Part shown: positions 37,871 through 48,431 of the stretch, in pieces
How positions within the stretch are numbered: position 1 is the first letter of the stretch
Layout: every line of letters starts with the position of its first letter
DNA from: Sphingomonas sp. 3P27F8
GTDB taxonomy: Bacteria > Pseudomonadota > Alphaproteobacteria > Sphingomonadales > Sphingomonadaceae
DNA: 64,000 nt
Direction of reading: 5' to 3'
NCBI RefSeq assembly: GCF_005502745.1
Contig: NZ_SCNL01000004.1
Span: 124,001-188,000, forward strand
Notes under the pieces: generated by a model
The model's database searches: none
Seen by the model: the letters and a program-made list of their open reading frames with translations, nothing else
Told to the model about the DNA's origin: nothing
Program-made: the position numbers and the translations under genes

Positions 37871-39867
37871 TCCGCCGCCTCCGCGAAGGTCTCGCCATGC
37901 ACAAGCTCGGCCGAGCAGCGCTGCATCGTCGGTGACGCCCGGCAGATGGCGTTGGTGAGGTAGAAATCCTTTATCGGATAACCGGCCAGCACGCCTTCCG
38001 CCTGTGCCGTCAGCGCGGGCGGGTTCCACGGGAATGTCACCAGGCCAGTGTTCGCCAGATCGGGGCAGTCCACGGCCATCGCCGCCCGAAGTTCTTCCAG
38101 CGTGTCAAACGGCAGTGTCTTGCCGAGCTTCTCGGAAAGAGCGCGCAGGATCGTCCAATCCTCACGCGCATCGCCGGGCGGAAACACCGCACGCTCGCCG
38201 CGCTGCACGCGACCTTCGAGGTTAACCCAAGTACCCGACTTCTCGGCGTAGCTTGCGCCCGGCAGCACGACATCCGCATGATGCGCACCGGCGTCACCAT
38301 GGTGACCGATATAGACCTTGAACCCCCCGAACCTGCCGAAGTCGCACTCATCCGCACCGAGGAAGAAGGAGAGCTTCGCGCCATAAAGGTCGGAGATTCC
38401 GCCCTTCTGCGCATAACCAAGCATCAGCCCGCCCATCCGGCTGGCTGCCATATGGACGACGTTGAAACCATTCCAGCCATCCTTGATGAGACCAAGCGGC
38501 TCGATCAACGCCAGCGCGGCGCCATGCGCGCCCTTCATCGCGCCGCCGCCAACGATTACCATCGGCCGAGCGGCCTTCGCGAACGTCTGGGTCAGTGTTT
38601 CGGGCAACTTGCCCAGCACACCCAGATCATCTCCCAGCCATTCGACCTTGTAGGTAAGGTCGGTTTCAGGCCCGACCGCAAACACCTTCGCGCCTTTCTT
38701 GATCGCCTTGCGAACACGGGTGTTCACGAGGCTGGCTTCCCAGCGCAGGTTGGTGCCGACCAGCAGGATCGCGTCCGCCGTCTCGACTCCCGCGATCGTG
38801 CTGTTGAAATTCACCGCCGCGAGGCTGGACGTATCGTAGTCCATTCCCGTTTGTCGGCCTTCGAGCAGCGACGAACCCAACGACTTCGCCAGCGCCTTGG
38901 CCGCGAACATCGTCTCGCAATCGATCAGATCGCCGGCAACGATCGCTATGCTGTCGCCTGCTTCCTTCGTCACGTCTGCGATTGCCGCGAACGCCTGGTC
39001 CCAGCTCGCCTCCACGAGCTTGCCGTCGCGCCGCACGAACGGGCGATCGAGCCGGCGACGCACAAGCCCATCGACCGCATGGCGCGTCTTGTCGGTCGCC
39101 CACTCCTCGTTCACGTCCTCGTTGATACGCGGCACGCAGCGCAGCACCTGCCGGCCACGGCTGTCGAGGCGGACGTTGGTGCCGACCGCATCCATGACGT
39201 CGATGGTAAGCGTCTTCCTCAGTTCCCAAGGGCGCGCCTCGAACGCGTAGGGCTTCGAGGTGAGCGCGCCGACAGGGCACAGATCGACCACATTGCCGGA
39301 AAGCTCGCTGGTGACAGCCTCCTCCAGATAGGAGGTGATCTGCATGTTTTCGCCGCGGTAAAGCGCGCCGATTTCCTCGACGCCGGCCACTTCCTCCGCA
39401 AAACGGATGCAGCGTGTGCACTGGATACAACGGGTCATCACCGTCTTGACGATCGGCCCCATGTATTTCTCAGTAACCGCGCGCTTGTTTTCATGAAAGC
39501 GCGAGGATCCACGGCCATAAGCGATCGATTGATCCTGCAGATCGCACTCGCCGCCCTGATCGCAGATCGGGCAATCGAGCGGGTGGTTGATAAGCAGAAA
39601 TTCCATCACGCCCTCGCGGGCGTTCTTCACCATCGGCGTGTTGGTGAAAATTTCCTGATTGTCCGCCGCCGGCAGCGCGCAAGAGGCCTGCGGCTTGGGC
39701 GGCCCGGGCTTCACCTCGACCAGGCACATGCGACAATTGCCCGCGATCGAGAGCCGTTCATGATAGCAGAAGCGCGGGATCTCCTTGCCGGCAAGCTCAC
39801 ACGCCTGCAGCACGGTGGCGCCCTGCGGCACCTCGATCTCTACGCCGTCGACTTTGACCTTGGGCAT
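37867..39867 (-). CDS. nuoG: NADH-quinone oxidoreductase subunit G
   Basis: This 666-residue iron-sulfur subunit has an N-terminal 2Fe-2S domain ([15 protein letters not shown]), a His/Cys-coordinated cluster in [19 protein letters not shown], a 4Fe-4S set in [14 protein letters not shown] ending with [10 protein letters not shown], and then a molybdopterin-oxidoreductase-like domain without cofactor. The length matches mitochondrial-type NuoG rather than the longer E. coli form. Start and stop overlap the neighbours (TAATG with nuoF, GTGA with nuoH). Confidence 0.96.
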   Translation of the reverse strand: MPKVKVDGVEIEVPQGATVLQACELAGKEIPRFCYHERLSIAGNCRMCLVEVKPGPPKPQASCALPAADNQEIFTNTPMVKNAREGVMEFLLINHPLDCPICDQGGECDLQDQSIAYGRGSSRFHENKRAVTEKYMGPIVKTVMTRCIQCTRCIRFAEEVAGVEEIGALYRGENMQITSYLEEAVTSELSGNVVDLCPVGALTSKPYAFEARPWELRKTLTIDVMDAVGTNVRLDSRGRQVLRCVPRINEDVNEEWATDKTRHAVDGLVRRRLDRPFVRRDGKLVEASWDQAFAAIADVTKEAGDSIAIVAGDLIDCETMFAAKALAKSLGSSLLEGRQTGMDYDTSSLAAVNFNSTIAGVETADAILLVGTNLRWEASLVNTRVRKAIKKGAKVFAVGPETDLTYKVEWLGDDLGVLGKLPETLTQTFAKAARPMVIVGGGAMKGAHGAALALIEPLGLIKDGWNGFNVVHMAASRMGGLMLGYAQKGGISDLYGAKLSFFLGADECDFGRFGGFKVYIGHHGDAGAHHADVVLPGASYAEKSGTWVNLEGRVQRGERAVFPPGDAREDWTILRALSEKLGKTLPFDTLEELRAAMAVDCPDLANTGLVTFPWNPPALTAQAEGVLAGYPIKDFYLTNAICRASPTMQRCSAELVHGETFAEAAE

Positions 39868-41186
39868 TATTCGGCAGCTTCCTGCATGCGGACGGCATCG
39901 CCGCCCTTACGCTCGTTGATGCGACGTTCCAGTTCGGGGCGGAAATGGCGGATAAGACCTTGGATCGGCCACGCGGCAGCATCGCCCAGCGCGCAGATCG
40001 TGTGGCCCTCCACCTGCTTGGTCACTTGCTGAAGCATGTCGATTTCGCCGATGTCGGCATCGCCGGTGCGCAGGCGCTCCATCACGCGCCACATCCAGCC
40101 GGTCCCTTCACGGCACGGCGTGCACTGGCCGCAGCTTTCATGCTTGTAGAAATACGAAAGCCGGCTGATCGCGCGAATCACGTCGGTGGATTTGTCCATG
40201 ACGATGATAGCGGCGGTGCCGAGGCCGGAGCCGACCGCTTTCAGCCCATCGAAATCCATCGGGCAGTCCATGATCTCCTTCGCCGGCACCAACGGCACCG
40301 AGGAGCCGCCGGGGATCACCGCGAGAAGATTATCCCACCCGCCGCGGATGCCGCCGCAATGCTTCTCGATCAGTTCGCGGAAGGAGACGCTCATCGCCTC
40401 CTCCACCACGCATGGCTTTTCGACATGGCCGCTGATCTGGAAGAGCTTGGTGCCCTTGTTGTTCTCGTTTCCGAAACTGGAGAACCATTCCGCCCCGCGT
40501 CGCAGGATCGTCGGCGCGACCGCGATGCTCTCCACGTTATTCACCGTTGTGGGGCAGCCATAAAGGCCCGCGCCGGCCGGGAACGGCGGCTTCAGGCGAG
40601 GCTGGCCCTTCTTGCCCTCCAGGCTTTCCAGCATCGCGGTTTCCTCACCGCAGATATAGGCGCCTGCACCGCGATGGACGAACACGTCGAAATCATAGCC
40701 GGAGCCGGCCGCGTTCTTGCCGATCAGCCCGGCGTCATAAGCCTCTGCCACGGCGGCGAACAGCGTCTCAGCCTCGCGGATATATTCGCCGCGGATGTAG
40801 ATATAGGCCGCCCGCGCGCGCATCGCGAAGCCAGCGACCAATGCGCCCTCGATCAGCTTGTGCGGATCGTGGCGGATGATTTCGCGATCCTTGCACGAGC
40901 CAGGCTCGGATTCGTCGGCGTTGATGACGAGGAAACTCGGGCGATCGGCGCGCGGCTCCTTTGGCATGAACGACCATTTCATGCCCGTGGGGAAGCCCGC
41001 CCCGCCGCGCCCGCGCAGGCCGGACGCCTTGATGACGTCGATGATCTTGTCCTGCCCGAGGTCGAGCAGCGCCTTGGTATTGTCCCAATCCCCACGCACC
41101 CGCGCGGCATCGAGCCGCCACGACTGATAGCCGTAGAGATTGGTGAAGATGCGATCCTTGTCGGTCAGCGAGGTGATCGCGCTCAT
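39867..41186 (-). CDS. nuoF: NADH-quinone oxidoreductase subunit F
   Basis: This 439-residue flavoprotein is where NADH is oxidised. The NADH/FMN glycine-rich loop [16 protein letters not shown] is at about residues 55-70, and cluster N3 is held by [11 protein letters not shown] with a later Cys. The start at 41186 overlaps the nuoE stop (ATGA); an upstream codon is also open but lies inside nuoE. Confidence 0.96.
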   Translation of the reverse strand: MSAITSLTDKDRIFTNLYGYQSWRLDAARVRGDWDNTKALLDLGQDKIIDVIKASGLRGRGGAGFPTGMKWSFMPKEPRADRPSFLVINADESEPGSCKDREIIRHDPHKLIEGALVAGFAMRARAAYIYIRGEYIREAETLFAAVAEAYDAGLIGKNAAGSGYDFDVFVHRGAGAYICGEETAMLESLEGKKGQPRLKPPFPAGAGLYGCPTTVNNVESIAVAPTILRRGAEWFSSFGNENNKGTKLFQISGHVEKPCVVEEAMSVSFRELIEKHCGGIRGGWDNLLAVIPGGSSVPLVPAKEIMDCPMDFDGLKAVGSGLGTAAIIVMDKSTDVIRAISRLSYFYKHESCGQCTPCREGTGWMWRVMERLRTGDADIGEIDMLQQVTKQVEGHTICALGDAAAWPIQGLIRHFRPELERRINERKGGDAVRMQEAAE

Positions 41187-41863
41187 GCGGCATTCCCCCA
41201 CTCGGGCCGGTAATCGTGGTTCTCGCTCACCATCGCGGTCAGCGTGGTCGGGCCGCCCAGCGGCTCCACGGTATGGCGGCCCGGCTCCTGCGTTCCGGTC
41301 TTTGGCTGTTCGCCACGCTCCAGCGCCTCGAGAATGGCGATCGTGCGATCGTAATCCAGATCTTCGTAATTGTCGTCATTGACCTGCACCATCGGGGCGG
41401 ACGAGCAATTGCCCATGCATTCCACCTCGGTTAGCGTGAACAGGCCATCGGGCGTGGTCTTGCCCTTGATGAGCCCCTTGTTCTTGCAAGCCGCAAACAC
41501 ATCGTCCGAGCCACGCAACATGCAGGGCGTAGTGCCGCACACCTGCACATGGAACCGGCCAACCGGCGCCAGGTTGAACATCGTGTAGAAGCTGGCGACC
41601 TCCAGCACGCGCATGTAAGGCACGCCGATCTCGCGCGCGACGAACTCGATCACCGGGATCGGCAGCCACCCTTGCGTATCAGTCTCCGCGCCGACCTGTC
41701 GCTGAGCGAGATCGAGCAGCGGGATCGAGCCGGATTGTTCGCGCCCCTTGGGGTAGCGCGCGAGGATCTCGTCCCGCTTCTTCGCATTCTCCTCGGTCCA
41801 GGCGAACGCGCCCCAGCGCGCGCGGACCTCTGCCTCATCTGGAATTTCTGGTGCGTCAGCCAT
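41183..41863 (-). CDS. nuoE: NADH-quinone oxidoreductase subunit E
   Basis: This is a 226-residue thioredoxin-like 2Fe-2S subunit. Cluster N1a ligands are the cysteines of [10 protein letters not shown] and [10 protein letters not shown]. The C-terminal about 55 residues form a hydrophilic tail ending in YRPEWGNAA, common in alphaproteobacteria. The start overlaps the nuoD stop (TAATG). Confidence 0.95.
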   Translation of the reverse strand: MADAPEIPDEAEVRARWGAFAWTEENAKKRDEILARYPKGREQSGSIPLLDLAQRQVGAETDTQGWLPIPVIEFVAREIGVPYMRVLEVASFYTMFNLAPVGRFHVQVCGTTPCMLRGSDDVFAACKNKGLIKGKTTPDGLFTLTEVECMGNCSSAPMVQVNDDNYEDLDYDRTIAILEALERGEQPKTGTQEPGRHTVEPLGGPTTLTAMVSENHDYRPEWGNAA

Positions 41864-43116
41864 TAACGATCACATTCACCAAAGACGATATCCATCGCGC
41901 CGAGAATGGCGGTCGTATCCGCAAGCATGTGGCCCTTGCACATCATGTCCATCGCCTGGAGATGGCTGAACGCGGTCGGGCGGATCTTGCAGCGATAGGG
42001 TTTGTTCGATCCGTCGGAAACGAGATATACGCCGAACTCGCCCTTCGGGCTTTCGGTCGCGACATACACTTCGCCGGCGGGGACGTGATAGCCCTCGGTA
42101 TAGAGCTTGAAGTGGTGGATGAGCGCTTCCATCGAGCTTTTCATCTCGGCGCGCTTCGGCGGCACCACTTTGCGATCCAAACTCGCGACCGGCCCGTCCG
42201 GCATATCGTTGAGGCACTGCCGCATGATCCGCGCGGACTGGCGCACTTCCTCAACACGGACCATGAACCGGTCATAGCAATCGCCGCGCGTGCCGACCGG
42301 CACCTCGAAATCCATCTTCGCATAGGCATCGTAGGGCTGCGACTTGCGCAGATCCCACGGGATGCCGGAGCCCCGGATCATCGGGCCGGAGAAGCCCCAT
42401 TTGATCGCATCGTCACGGCTGACCGTCGCGATATCGACGTTGCGCTGCTTGAAGATGCGATTGTCCGCGACGAGGCTGATCGCATCCTCGAACAGGCGCG
42501 GCAGGCGCGTGTCGAGCCAGTCCGCGATGTCGGTCAGCAGCTTGAGCGGCACATCCTGATGGACGCCGCCGGGCCGGAAATAGTTCGAGTGCATCCGGGC
42601 GCCGGACGCTCGCTCGAAGAAGTTCAGGCAATCCTCGCGGATTTCGAACAGCCACAGGTTCGGCGTCATCGCGCCGACGTCCATCACATGCGAACCCAGG
42701 TTCAGCATATGGTTAGAGATGCGGGTCAGTTCGGCGAAGAAGGTCCGCAGATACTGCGCGCGGGCCGGCACCTCCAGATCGAGCAGCTTTTCTACCGCGA
42801 GCACGAAGCTGTGCTCCATGCCCAGCGGGGAGCAATAATCGAGCCGGTCGAAATAAGGCAGCGCCTGGGCGTAAGTCTTGTATTCGATCAGCTTTTCCGT
42901 GCCGCGATGGAGCAGACCGATATGCGGATCGACACGTTCGACGATCTCGCCGTCCAGTTCCATGACAAGACGCAGCACGCCGTGCGCCGCCGGATGCTGT
43001 GGGCCGAAGTTGATCGTGTAATTCTGGATCGCGACATCGCCCGCGTCGGGGTGCGCGGCATCCGTTTCGTGCAGCATCTTTTCGAGCGCGGGATCGGTCG
43101 TCAGGGTGTCGGTCAC
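41863..43116 (-). CDS. nuoD: NADH-quinone oxidoreductase subunit D
   Basis: This 417-residue subunit, related to the large subunit of NiFe hydrogenases, forms the quinone site with NuoB. Conserved pieces are [13 protein letters not shown], the [12 protein letters not shown] loop, [10 protein letters not shown], and the C-terminal DIVFGECDR. The quinone-binding His and Tyr are within the first and third of these. The GTG start at 43116 overlaps the nuoC stop. Confidence 0.96.
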   Translation of the reverse strand: MTDTLTTDPALEKMLHETDAAHPDAGDVAIQNYTINFGPQHPAAHGVLRLVMELDGEIVERVDPHIGLLHRGTEKLIEYKTYAQALPYFDRLDYCSPLGMEHSFVLAVEKLLDLEVPARAQYLRTFFAELTRISNHMLNLGSHVMDVGAMTPNLWLFEIREDCLNFFERASGARMHSNYFRPGGVHQDVPLKLLTDIADWLDTRLPRLFEDAISLVADNRIFKQRNVDIATVSRDDAIKWGFSGPMIRGSGIPWDLRKSQPYDAYAKMDFEVPVGTRGDCYDRFMVRVEEVRQSARIMRQCLNDMPDGPVASLDRKVVPPKRAEMKSSMEALIHHFKLYTEGYHVPAGEVYVATESPKGEFGVYLVSDGSNKPYRCKIRPTAFSHLQAMDMMCKGHMLADTTAILGAMDIVFGECDR

Positions 43117-43913
43117 TTCTCCGCTCCCTTGTCTTCGGCCGCATTCGGATGCGGCTTGCCTGCCCCCGTTTCGGCGGGCGACTGGGTGGATTTCGGCGTG
43201 GCCGCCGGTTGCGCCTTGCCGGATTCGGCGGCGTCAGCCTTGGCGATCTGGTCGGCATTCAGCGCCGTGGGCGCGCCCTTGGCTTCTGGCAGCCTGCCCT
43301 TCTCGTCGCCCGGCAGCACATATTCCGCGCCCTCCCATGGGCTCATGAAATCGAACGTCCGGAAATCCTGCGCCAGTTGAACGGGCTCATAGACGACGCG
43401 CTTCGCCTCTTCGGAATATCGCAGCTCGACGAAGCCCGAGAGCGGAAAATCCTTGCGCTGGGGATGGCCACGGAAACCATAGTCGGTAAGGATGCGGCGC
43501 AGATCGCGATTCCCCGCGAACAGCACACCGTACATGTCGTACACTTCCCGCTCGAGCCAGCCGGCGACCGGCCAGATGTCGGTGACCGACGGCACAGGCG
43601 CGTCTTCGGTCGCTGAAACATGTATTTGGATGCGGTGATTGCGCGTCAGCGAGAGCAGGCAGTAGACGACTTCGAACCGCTCCTCACGGTCCGGAAAATC
43701 AACCCCGGCGATTTCCATGAGCTGCTGATATTCTAGCCCCGTCGTGTCGCGCAGCGCGATCATTGCGTCGACAAGCCCCTCGCGTGTCACGAAAAGCGAA
43801 ACCTCGCCCACCGCGTCGCGCGCATCGAGCAGCGCGGAACCGAGCGCCGCCCGCGCCGCATCAATCGTCGCGCCGTTCAGATCGGCCGCAAATGCCGGCG
43901 CCGGCGCCCTCAT
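43113..43913 (-). CDS. nuoC: NADH-quinone oxidoreductase subunit C with C-terminal extension
   Basis: This is a 266-residue subunit of the complex I peripheral arm. The core (about 20-205) has the family signature: [19 protein letters not shown], then [21 protein letters not shown]. After [13 protein letters not shown] there are about 60 further residues, low in complexity and rich in Ala, Lys, Pro and Glu. They are not part of the usual subunit and are probably disordered. The gene is coupled to nuoB and nuoD by 4-base overlaps. Confidence 0.94.
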   Translation of the reverse strand: MRAPAPAFAADLNGATIDAARAALGSALLDARDAVGEVSLFVTREGLVDAMIALRDTTGLEYQQLMEIAGVDFPDREERFEVVYCLLSLTRNHRIQIHVSATEDAPVPSVTDIWPVAGWLEREVYDMYGVLFAGNRDLRRILTDYGFRGHPQRKDFPLSGFVELRYSEEAKRVVYEPVQLAQDFRTFDFMSPWEGAEYVLPGDEKGRLPEAKGAPTALNADQIAKADAAESGKAQPAATPKSTQSPAETGAGKPHPNAAEDKGAEK

Positions 43914-44467
43914 CGCTCGATGCTCCCGCTGCGGCGGATCTTCCGCTGGAGCTGCATGATGCCATAGAGCAGCGCTTCAGCGGTCGGCGGGCAGCCGGGG
44001 ACATATATGTCCACCGGCACGATCCTGTCGCAGCCGCGGACTACGCTGTAGCTGTAGTGATAATAGCCGCCGCCGTTGGCGCAGCTGCCCATCGAGATGA
44101 CGTATTTCGGCTCCGACATCTGATCGTAGACCTTGCGGAGCGCCGGCGCCATCTTGTTGCAGAGCGTGCCCGCCACGATCATCACGTCCGACTGGCGCGG
44201 CGACGCGCGCGGCGCGGCGCCGAACCGCTCCAGATCGTAACGCGGCATGTTGACATGGATCATCTCGACCGCGCAGCACGCGAGGCCGAACGTCATCCAC
44301 CACAGGCTGCCGGTCCGCGCCCACTGGAACAGCTCCTCCGTCGAGGTGACGAGAAACCCCTTGTCGGTGAGTTCGCCGTTCAGGCCATCGAAGAACCCCT
44401 GATCGGGCGGCACGACGGCCTGCCCGCTGGGATCACGCAGCAGTTCGACCGGGCTGGAGATGCTCAT
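43910..44467 (-). CDS. nuoB: NADH-quinone oxidoreductase subunit B
   Basis: This 185-residue subunit carries cluster N2, the last electron carrier before quinone. Its ligands are the tandem cysteines of [10 protein letters not shown] and the cysteines of MGSCANGGG and [14 protein letters not shown]. The start at 44467 overlaps the nuoA stop (ATGA); the longer open frame belongs to nuoA's strand region. Confidence 0.96.
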   Translation of the reverse strand: MSISSPVELLRDPSGQAVVPPDQGFFDGLNGELTDKGFLVTSTEELFQWARTGSLWWMTFGLACCAVEMIHVNMPRYDLERFGAAPRASPRQSDVMIVAGTLCNKMAPALRKVYDQMSEPKYVISMGSCANGGGYYHYSYSVVRGCDRIVPVDIYVPGCPPTAEALLYGIMQLQRKIRRSGSIER

Positions 44468-44844
44468 TCCCAATCCAACGCCCCCTTCTTCCAGGCATAG
44501 GCAAGGCCGAGCGCAAGCTCGCCAATGAAGATCATCATGCTGATCCACGCCGTCCAGCCGAGCGAGAACACGCTCACCGCCCACGGATAGAGGAACGCGG
44601 CCTCCAGATCGAAGATGATGAACAGGATCGCGACGAGATAGAAACGCACGTCGAACTGCGCGCGCGAATCCTCAAACGCAGGAAAGCCGCACTCATATTC
44701 CGAAAGCTTTTCGGGCGTCGGATTATGCGCGCCCGTCAGGCGTGCGACGATCATCGGCAGGAACACGAACGCGCTGGAAAGCACGAGCGCGACGCCGAGA
44801 AACAGAAGGATCGGCAGATATTGTGACAGGTCGACCACGGGCAT
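44464..44844 (-). CDS. nuoA: NADH-quinone oxidoreductase subunit A
   Basis: This is a 126-residue, three-helix membrane subunit of complex I. The quinone-gate loop [23 protein letters not shown] contains the conserved Cys and is followed by [14 protein letters not shown]. As first gene of the 18-gene leftward operon it should have the promoter in the 150 bases upstream (44845-44994). I see no confident -35/-10 pair or operator there. Confidence 0.95.
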   Translation of the reverse strand: MPVVDLSQYLPILLFLGVALVLSSAFVFLPMIVARLTGAHNPTPEKLSEYECGFPAFEDSRAQFDVRFYLVAILFIIFDLEAAFLYPWAVSVFSLGWTAWISMMIFIGELALGLAYAWKKGALDWE

Positions 44845-44994
44845 CTCGCATGTGCGAAAACTAATGGAGGCGCTTTAGGCGGATGGGTTCGCCCCGGCAA
44901 GCGCCGCAGCGGTGAGAATGAATCGCAACTACACGGTTTTCCCGCGATTTCCGCCACATGCTCCGCGCACGGAACGAAAAATTCGCGACCGATC

Positions 44995-45807
44995 CTAGCG
45001 CAGCGCGCCGGCAACCAGCTTGTGCAGCTTCGAATGAAGCGCATCATTGGCGGCAAGATATTCGTTGCGTTCGATCGGGCGATCACCCCCGCGGAAATCC
45101 GTGACGAAGCCGCCCGCTTCCTTCACCAGCAACATCCCGGCGGCGACATCCCAGATATTGAGATCACTTTCCCAATAAGCGTCGAACCGCCCGGCCGCCA
45201 CCCAGGCAAGATCCAGCGCGGCCGAGCCGAGCCGGCGGATGCCGGCCACCTGCGGCGCGACCGCGCCGAAGATGCGCGTCCACTGGACGAAATCGCCATG
45301 CCCCATGAACGGGATGCCGGTGGCGACCAGCGCGTCGGACAGATCCCGCCGCGCCGAAACGCGCAGCCGCTCGGACTGCACCCAGGCGCCGCGCCCCTTC
45401 TCCGCCCAGAAGCTCTCATCGGTCAGCGGCTGATAGACGAGCGCCGTCGTCACCTCCCGCTTGCCATTCGGCATCGGCTCCTCGACCGCGATCGAGATGG
45501 CGAAATGCGGGATGCCGTGGAGAAAGTTAGAGGTGCCGTCGAGCGGATCGACGATGAAGCGCGGCTTGTTCGGATCGCCGGCGATCTCGCCGCGCTCCTC
45601 CATCACGAAGCCCCAGTCGGGCCGCGCCTTGGACAGCTCCTCATAAATGGTCTGCTCGGCACGCTGATCGGCCATCGAGACGAAGTCGGCCGGCCCTTTG
45701 CGGCTCACCTGAAGCTGCTGCACCTCGTTGAAATCGCGGCGCAGGCGCGGCGCGGCCTTGCGCGCGGCGCGCTCGACCACAGTGAACAGACCGGAATGGG
45801 ATGGCAT
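44995..45807 (-). CDS. suhB: Inositol monophosphatase family protein
   Basis: This is a 270-residue magnesium-dependent phosphatase. The metal site is present: EERG (Glu in the first motif), DPLDGTSNF (about 89-97), and WDVAAGMLLVKEAGG (about 217-231). It could hydrolyse inositol 1-phosphate made by the ino1 product at 3.6 kb, or act as the SuhB factor in rRNA transcription; the sequence does not decide, so the symbol is tentative. It is transcribed leftward, upstream of the nuo operon and downstream of efp, with a palindrome between it and efp. Confidence 0.85.
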   Translation of the reverse strand: MPSHSGLFTVVERAARKAAPRLRRDFNEVQQLQVSRKGPADFVSMADQRAEQTIYEELSKARPDWGFVMEERGEIAGDPNKPRFIVDPLDGTSNFLHGIPHFAISIAVEEPMPNGKREVTTALVYQPLTDESFWAEKGRGAWVQSERLRVSARRDLSDALVATGIPFMGHGDFVQWTRIFGAVAPQVAGIRRLGSAALDLAWVAAGRFDAYWESDLNIWDVAAGMLLVKEAGGFVTDFRGGDRPIERNEYLAANDALHSKLHKLVAGALR

Positions 45808-45820
45808 TGTAACTTACTCC

Positions 45821-45842
45821 CCCCTCCCGCCGGCGGGAGGGG
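45821..45842. repeat. Perfect 22-base intergenic palindrome (REP-like)
   Basis: CCCCTCCCGCC followed directly by GGCGGGAGGGG makes a perfect self-complementary sequence in the 46-base gap between efp and the inositol monophosphatase gene. Palindromes of this C/G composition recur between genes in sphingomonad chromosomes. There is no T-run, so it is more likely a repeat element than an intrinsic terminator. Only one copy is seen in this window. Confidence 0.55.
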
Positions 45843-45853
45843 CAAACTTCAAA

Positions 45854-46417
45854 TCAGTCGGCGCGGCGGACGTAGGTCTGCTCGTACACGTCGACCACGA
45901 TGCGGGTGCCGCTGGCGATATGCGGCGGCACCATGATGCGCACGCCATTGTCGAGGATCGCGGGCTTGTAGCTGGACGAGGCGGTCTGCCCCTTCACCAC
46001 CGCATCGGCCTCGACGATCGTCGCCTCGATCGTATCGGGCAATTGCACGCTGATCGGCTCTTCGTCGTAAAGCTCCATCACCACGTCCATCCCGTCCTGC
46101 AGGAAGGCGGCGGCATCGCCGAGCAGATCACGCGGCAGCGTCACCTGATCGTAGGTGTCCTTGTCCATGAAGACGAGCCCGTCGCCCTCGGCGAACAGGA
46201 ACTGGAAATCCTTGGTATCGAGCCGCACGCGCTCGACCGTCTCGGCGGAGCGGAAGCGGACGTTGTTCTTGCGCCCGTCGCGCAGGTTTTTCAGCTCCAC
46301 CTGCATATAGGCGCCGCCCTTGCCGGGCTGGGTGTGCTGAATCTTCACGGCGCGCCAGATGCCGCCTTCATATTCGATGATATTGCCGGGACGGATGTCC
46401 ACGCCGCTGATCTTCAT
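45854..46417 (-). CDS. efp: Elongation factor P
   Basis: This 187-residue translation factor relieves ribosome stalling at proline runs. It has the three beta-barrel domains. The loop that reaches the peptidyl-transferase centre is [11 protein letters not shown] with Lys33 at the tip, the lysine type that is usually beta-lysylated; no modification gene is in the window. The C-terminal [18 protein letters not shown] is standard. The ATG at 46417 gives the usual length. Confidence 0.96.
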   Translation of the reverse strand: MKISGVDIRPGNIIEYEGGIWRAVKIQHTQPGKGGAYMQVELKNLRDGRKNNVRFRSAETVERVRLDTKDFQFLFAEGDGLVFMDKDTYDQVTLPRDLLGDAAAFLQDGMDVVMELYDEEPISVQLPDTIEATIVEADAVVKGQTASSSYKPAILDNGVRIMVPPHIASGTRIVVDVYEQTYVRRAD

Positions 46418-46514
46418 GGATCTTGACCTGTTTGAAAGAGCGCGAGGAGCCGTTGCCGGCTCCGATGCCGCGCGATCTAGCGTGACAAGCGTCGTCCGGC
46501 AAGACGGCGGAAGG

Positions 46515-47201
46515 TCAGGCCGCGCCCAGCACCCCGGCGAACGCGCGCACCGCCGCCGCCTCGTCTCCGCCCCATATGGCGTTGCTGACCGCCACGAAGT
46601 CAGCGCCCGCCGCCACCAGCGGCGCCGCGTTCGCCGGGGTGATCCCGCCGATCGCGACGCATGGCAGCTCGAACAGGGCGGACCACCAGGAGAGGATCAC
46701 CGGCTCCGGGTGATGCCGGACCTCCTTGGTATTCGTGGGATAGAAGGCGCCGAACGCCACATAATCGGCCCCCGCCTCGCCCGCCTCCATCGCGAGATGG
46801 CGACTGTCGTGGCAGGTCACGCCGATCTGCGCATTCGGGCCAAGTGCCGTGCGCGCCTCACGCGGATCGCCATCGTCCTGCCCGAGATGCACCCCGTCCG
46901 CGCCCAGCCGCCTGGCGAGGCTGATCGAATCGTTGACGATGAACGCCACCTCCCGATCCGCGCAGATGCGCTGAAGCGGCTCGGCCAGCTTCGCCGCCTG
47001 ATGCTGGTCCACGTCCTTCACGCGGAACTGGAAGGCCGCCACCGGCCCGGCATCTAGCGCGCGCGCCAGCCGGTCGCCGAACCCGCCCGACACATCGGGC
47101 GGCGAGATGAGGTAAAGCTGGCATGGCGGCCGGCGCAGATCGCGCACGAACGCGGCGGCGAAATCGGGGTCGAGCGGGCCGAGCGGGTCTTCTTCGTCCA
47201 T
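46515..47201 (-). CDS. thiE: Thiamine-phosphate synthase
   Basis: This is a 228-residue TIM barrel that joins hydroxymethylpyrimidine diphosphate and thiazole phosphate. Family motifs are [31 protein letters not shown] (diphosphate and Mg binding, divided here by the barrel turn), [23 protein letters not shown] and VAIGGI. The ATG at 47201 or a GTG two codons earlier may be used. I find no THI-box riboswitch in the 124 bases upstream. Its product, as diphosphate, is the cofactor of both E1 enzymes in this window. Confidence 0.9.
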   Translation of the reverse strand: MDEEDPLGPLDPDFAAAFVRDLRRPPCQLYLISPPDVSGGFGDRLARALDAGPVAAFQFRVKDVDQHQAAKLAEPLQRICADREVAFIVNDSISLARRLGADGVHLGQDDGDPREARTALGPNAQIGVTCHDSRHLAMEAGEAGADYVAFGAFYPTNTKEVRHHPEPVILSWWSALFELPCVAIGGITPANAAPLVAAGADFVAVSNAIWGGDEAAAVRAFAGVLGAA

Positions 47202-47325
47202 GCGCACGCCCTAGGGTCAGCGCGGCGCGGCTGCAACCACGCGGCGCATCGGCCCGCACCGCGCGCGGCTTCCAGCTGACCGGGGCCGAACGTCCCGAGC
47301 GCGATCGGGACAATCCCGCAGCTCC

Positions 47326-47988
47326 TCAGCCAACCGGCGTCGGCTGCTCCGCCGCGATGCGACGAATGGCGCGCTCATAGGCGGCGGGCTCCTGCGCGCC
47401 CTGGATGACATAGCGTTTGTCGACGATGATCGTCGGCACCGAGGTGATGCCGTTGTCGCGCCACTCATCCTCGGCGATGCGCACCTCGGCGGCATAGGTG
47501 CCGCTTTCGATCACCCCGCGCGCGGCGCCCGCGTCCAGCCCCGCCGTGCGCGCCGCATCCATCAGTACCGACGGGTCGCCCGGATCACGGCCCTCGGTGA
47601 AATACGCGCGGAACAGCAGGTGCGCGACCGCCAACCCGTGGCCCTCGCGCTGCGCATGCTCGATCAGGCGATGCGCGTCGAACGTGTTGTAGATACGCGC
47701 GCCCGGCCGCCGGACCATCTCGAACCCCAGCGCGGCGGCCATCGAGCGGATACGCTCCCGCACCTCGCCGCCACCGTCCGCGCGCGGGCCATATTTCTCG
47801 CGCAGATGCTCGCCGATATCCTGGCCGCCCGGCGGCATGTGCGGGTTCAGCTCGAACGGCTGGAGACGGATCACCGGCGCCACGACGTCGCCGGTCGCGT
47901 CGAGCGCGCGCTCCAGCCCCAGCAGCCCGATCACGCACCACGGGCAGACCACGTCGGAGATCACGTCGAAGGTCATCGTGCGGGTCAT
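47326..47988 (-). CDS. FrnE-like DsbA family oxidoreductase
   Basis: This is a 220-residue thioredoxin-fold protein with the redox motif CPWC at residues 15-18, a long helical insertion, and the cis-proline region TSVPTIIVDKRYVIQGAQ. This matches cytoplasmic FrnE/2-hydroxychromene-carboxylate-isomerase-like DsbA proteins, which shuffle disulfides under oxidative stress. No signal peptide is present. The start overlaps the DUF488 stop (ATGA). A 7-base-pair hairpin without T-run follows the stop. Confidence 0.82.
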   Translation of the reverse strand: MTRTMTFDVISDVVCPWCVIGLLGLERALDATGDVVAPVIRLQPFELNPHMPPGGQDIGEHLREKYGPRADGGGEVRERIRSMAAALGFEMVRRPGARIYNTFDAHRLIEHAQREGHGLAVAHLLFRAYFTEGRDPGDPSVLMDAARTAGLDAGAARGVIESGTYAAEVRIAEDEWRDNGITSVPTIIVDKRYVIQGAQEPAAYERAIRRIAAEQPTPVG

Positions 47989-48431
47989 TGCATCACTCCG
48001 GGAACGAGGTGGACCACGGCGAAATCCCTTCCCTCGGCAGCGAGGAGCAAGGTGCGGTGGCAATGGCATGGATCGCGTTCAAAGCACAGCAGTGCGGACG
48101 GCGCTTCCCGAATCAGCGCGCGCATCTGCGCCGCGGCGGCTTGCGCTTCGGGCAGGGCGAGCTGGCCTTCATAGACCTCGCGCAGTGTTTCCACGTCACC
48201 CCTCTTCGCCGCATCGCGGCCGCGCTTGGGCGTGCCCAGCGCCTTCAGATGCACATAGCCGATCCCGACGCCCGCCAGTTCGGCGCTCAGCGGGGATTTC
48301 GAGAAACCGGGCCGGCGGGACAGCGGCAGCGCGCGCACGTCGATAACCCGCCGCACGCCGGCGCCTTGCAGGGCGGCGAGGAATTCGGCCATGGTCGTGG
48401 CCTCATAGCCGATGGTGAACGCGGTGGTCAT
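47985..48431 (-). CDS. DUF488 family protein
   Basis: This is a 148-residue soluble protein. The DUF488 signature is clear: TIGYE at the N-terminus, VIDVRALPLSRRPGFSK, and the LLCFERDPCHCHRTLL motif with its Cys/Glu/Cys/His residues. The function is unknown; a nucleic-acid or metal-linked role has been suggested for the family. It overlaps the lysoplasmalogenase gene by about 29 bases and the FrnE-like gene by 4. Confidence 0.82.
   Translation of the reverse strand: MTTAFTIGYEATTMAEFLAALQGAGVRRVIDVRALPLSRRPGFSKSPLSAELAGVGIGYVHLKALGTPKRGRDAAKRGDVETLREVYEGQLALPEAQAAAAQMRALIREAPSALLCFERDPCHCHRTLLLAAEGRDFAVVHLVPGVMQ

Noticed and set aside
47202..47325. Possible thiamine riboswitch upstream of thiE
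   Set aside because: The conserved THI-box elements are missing. What is there is a 7-base-pair hairpin (47292-47311) after the FrnE-like gene, without a T-run.
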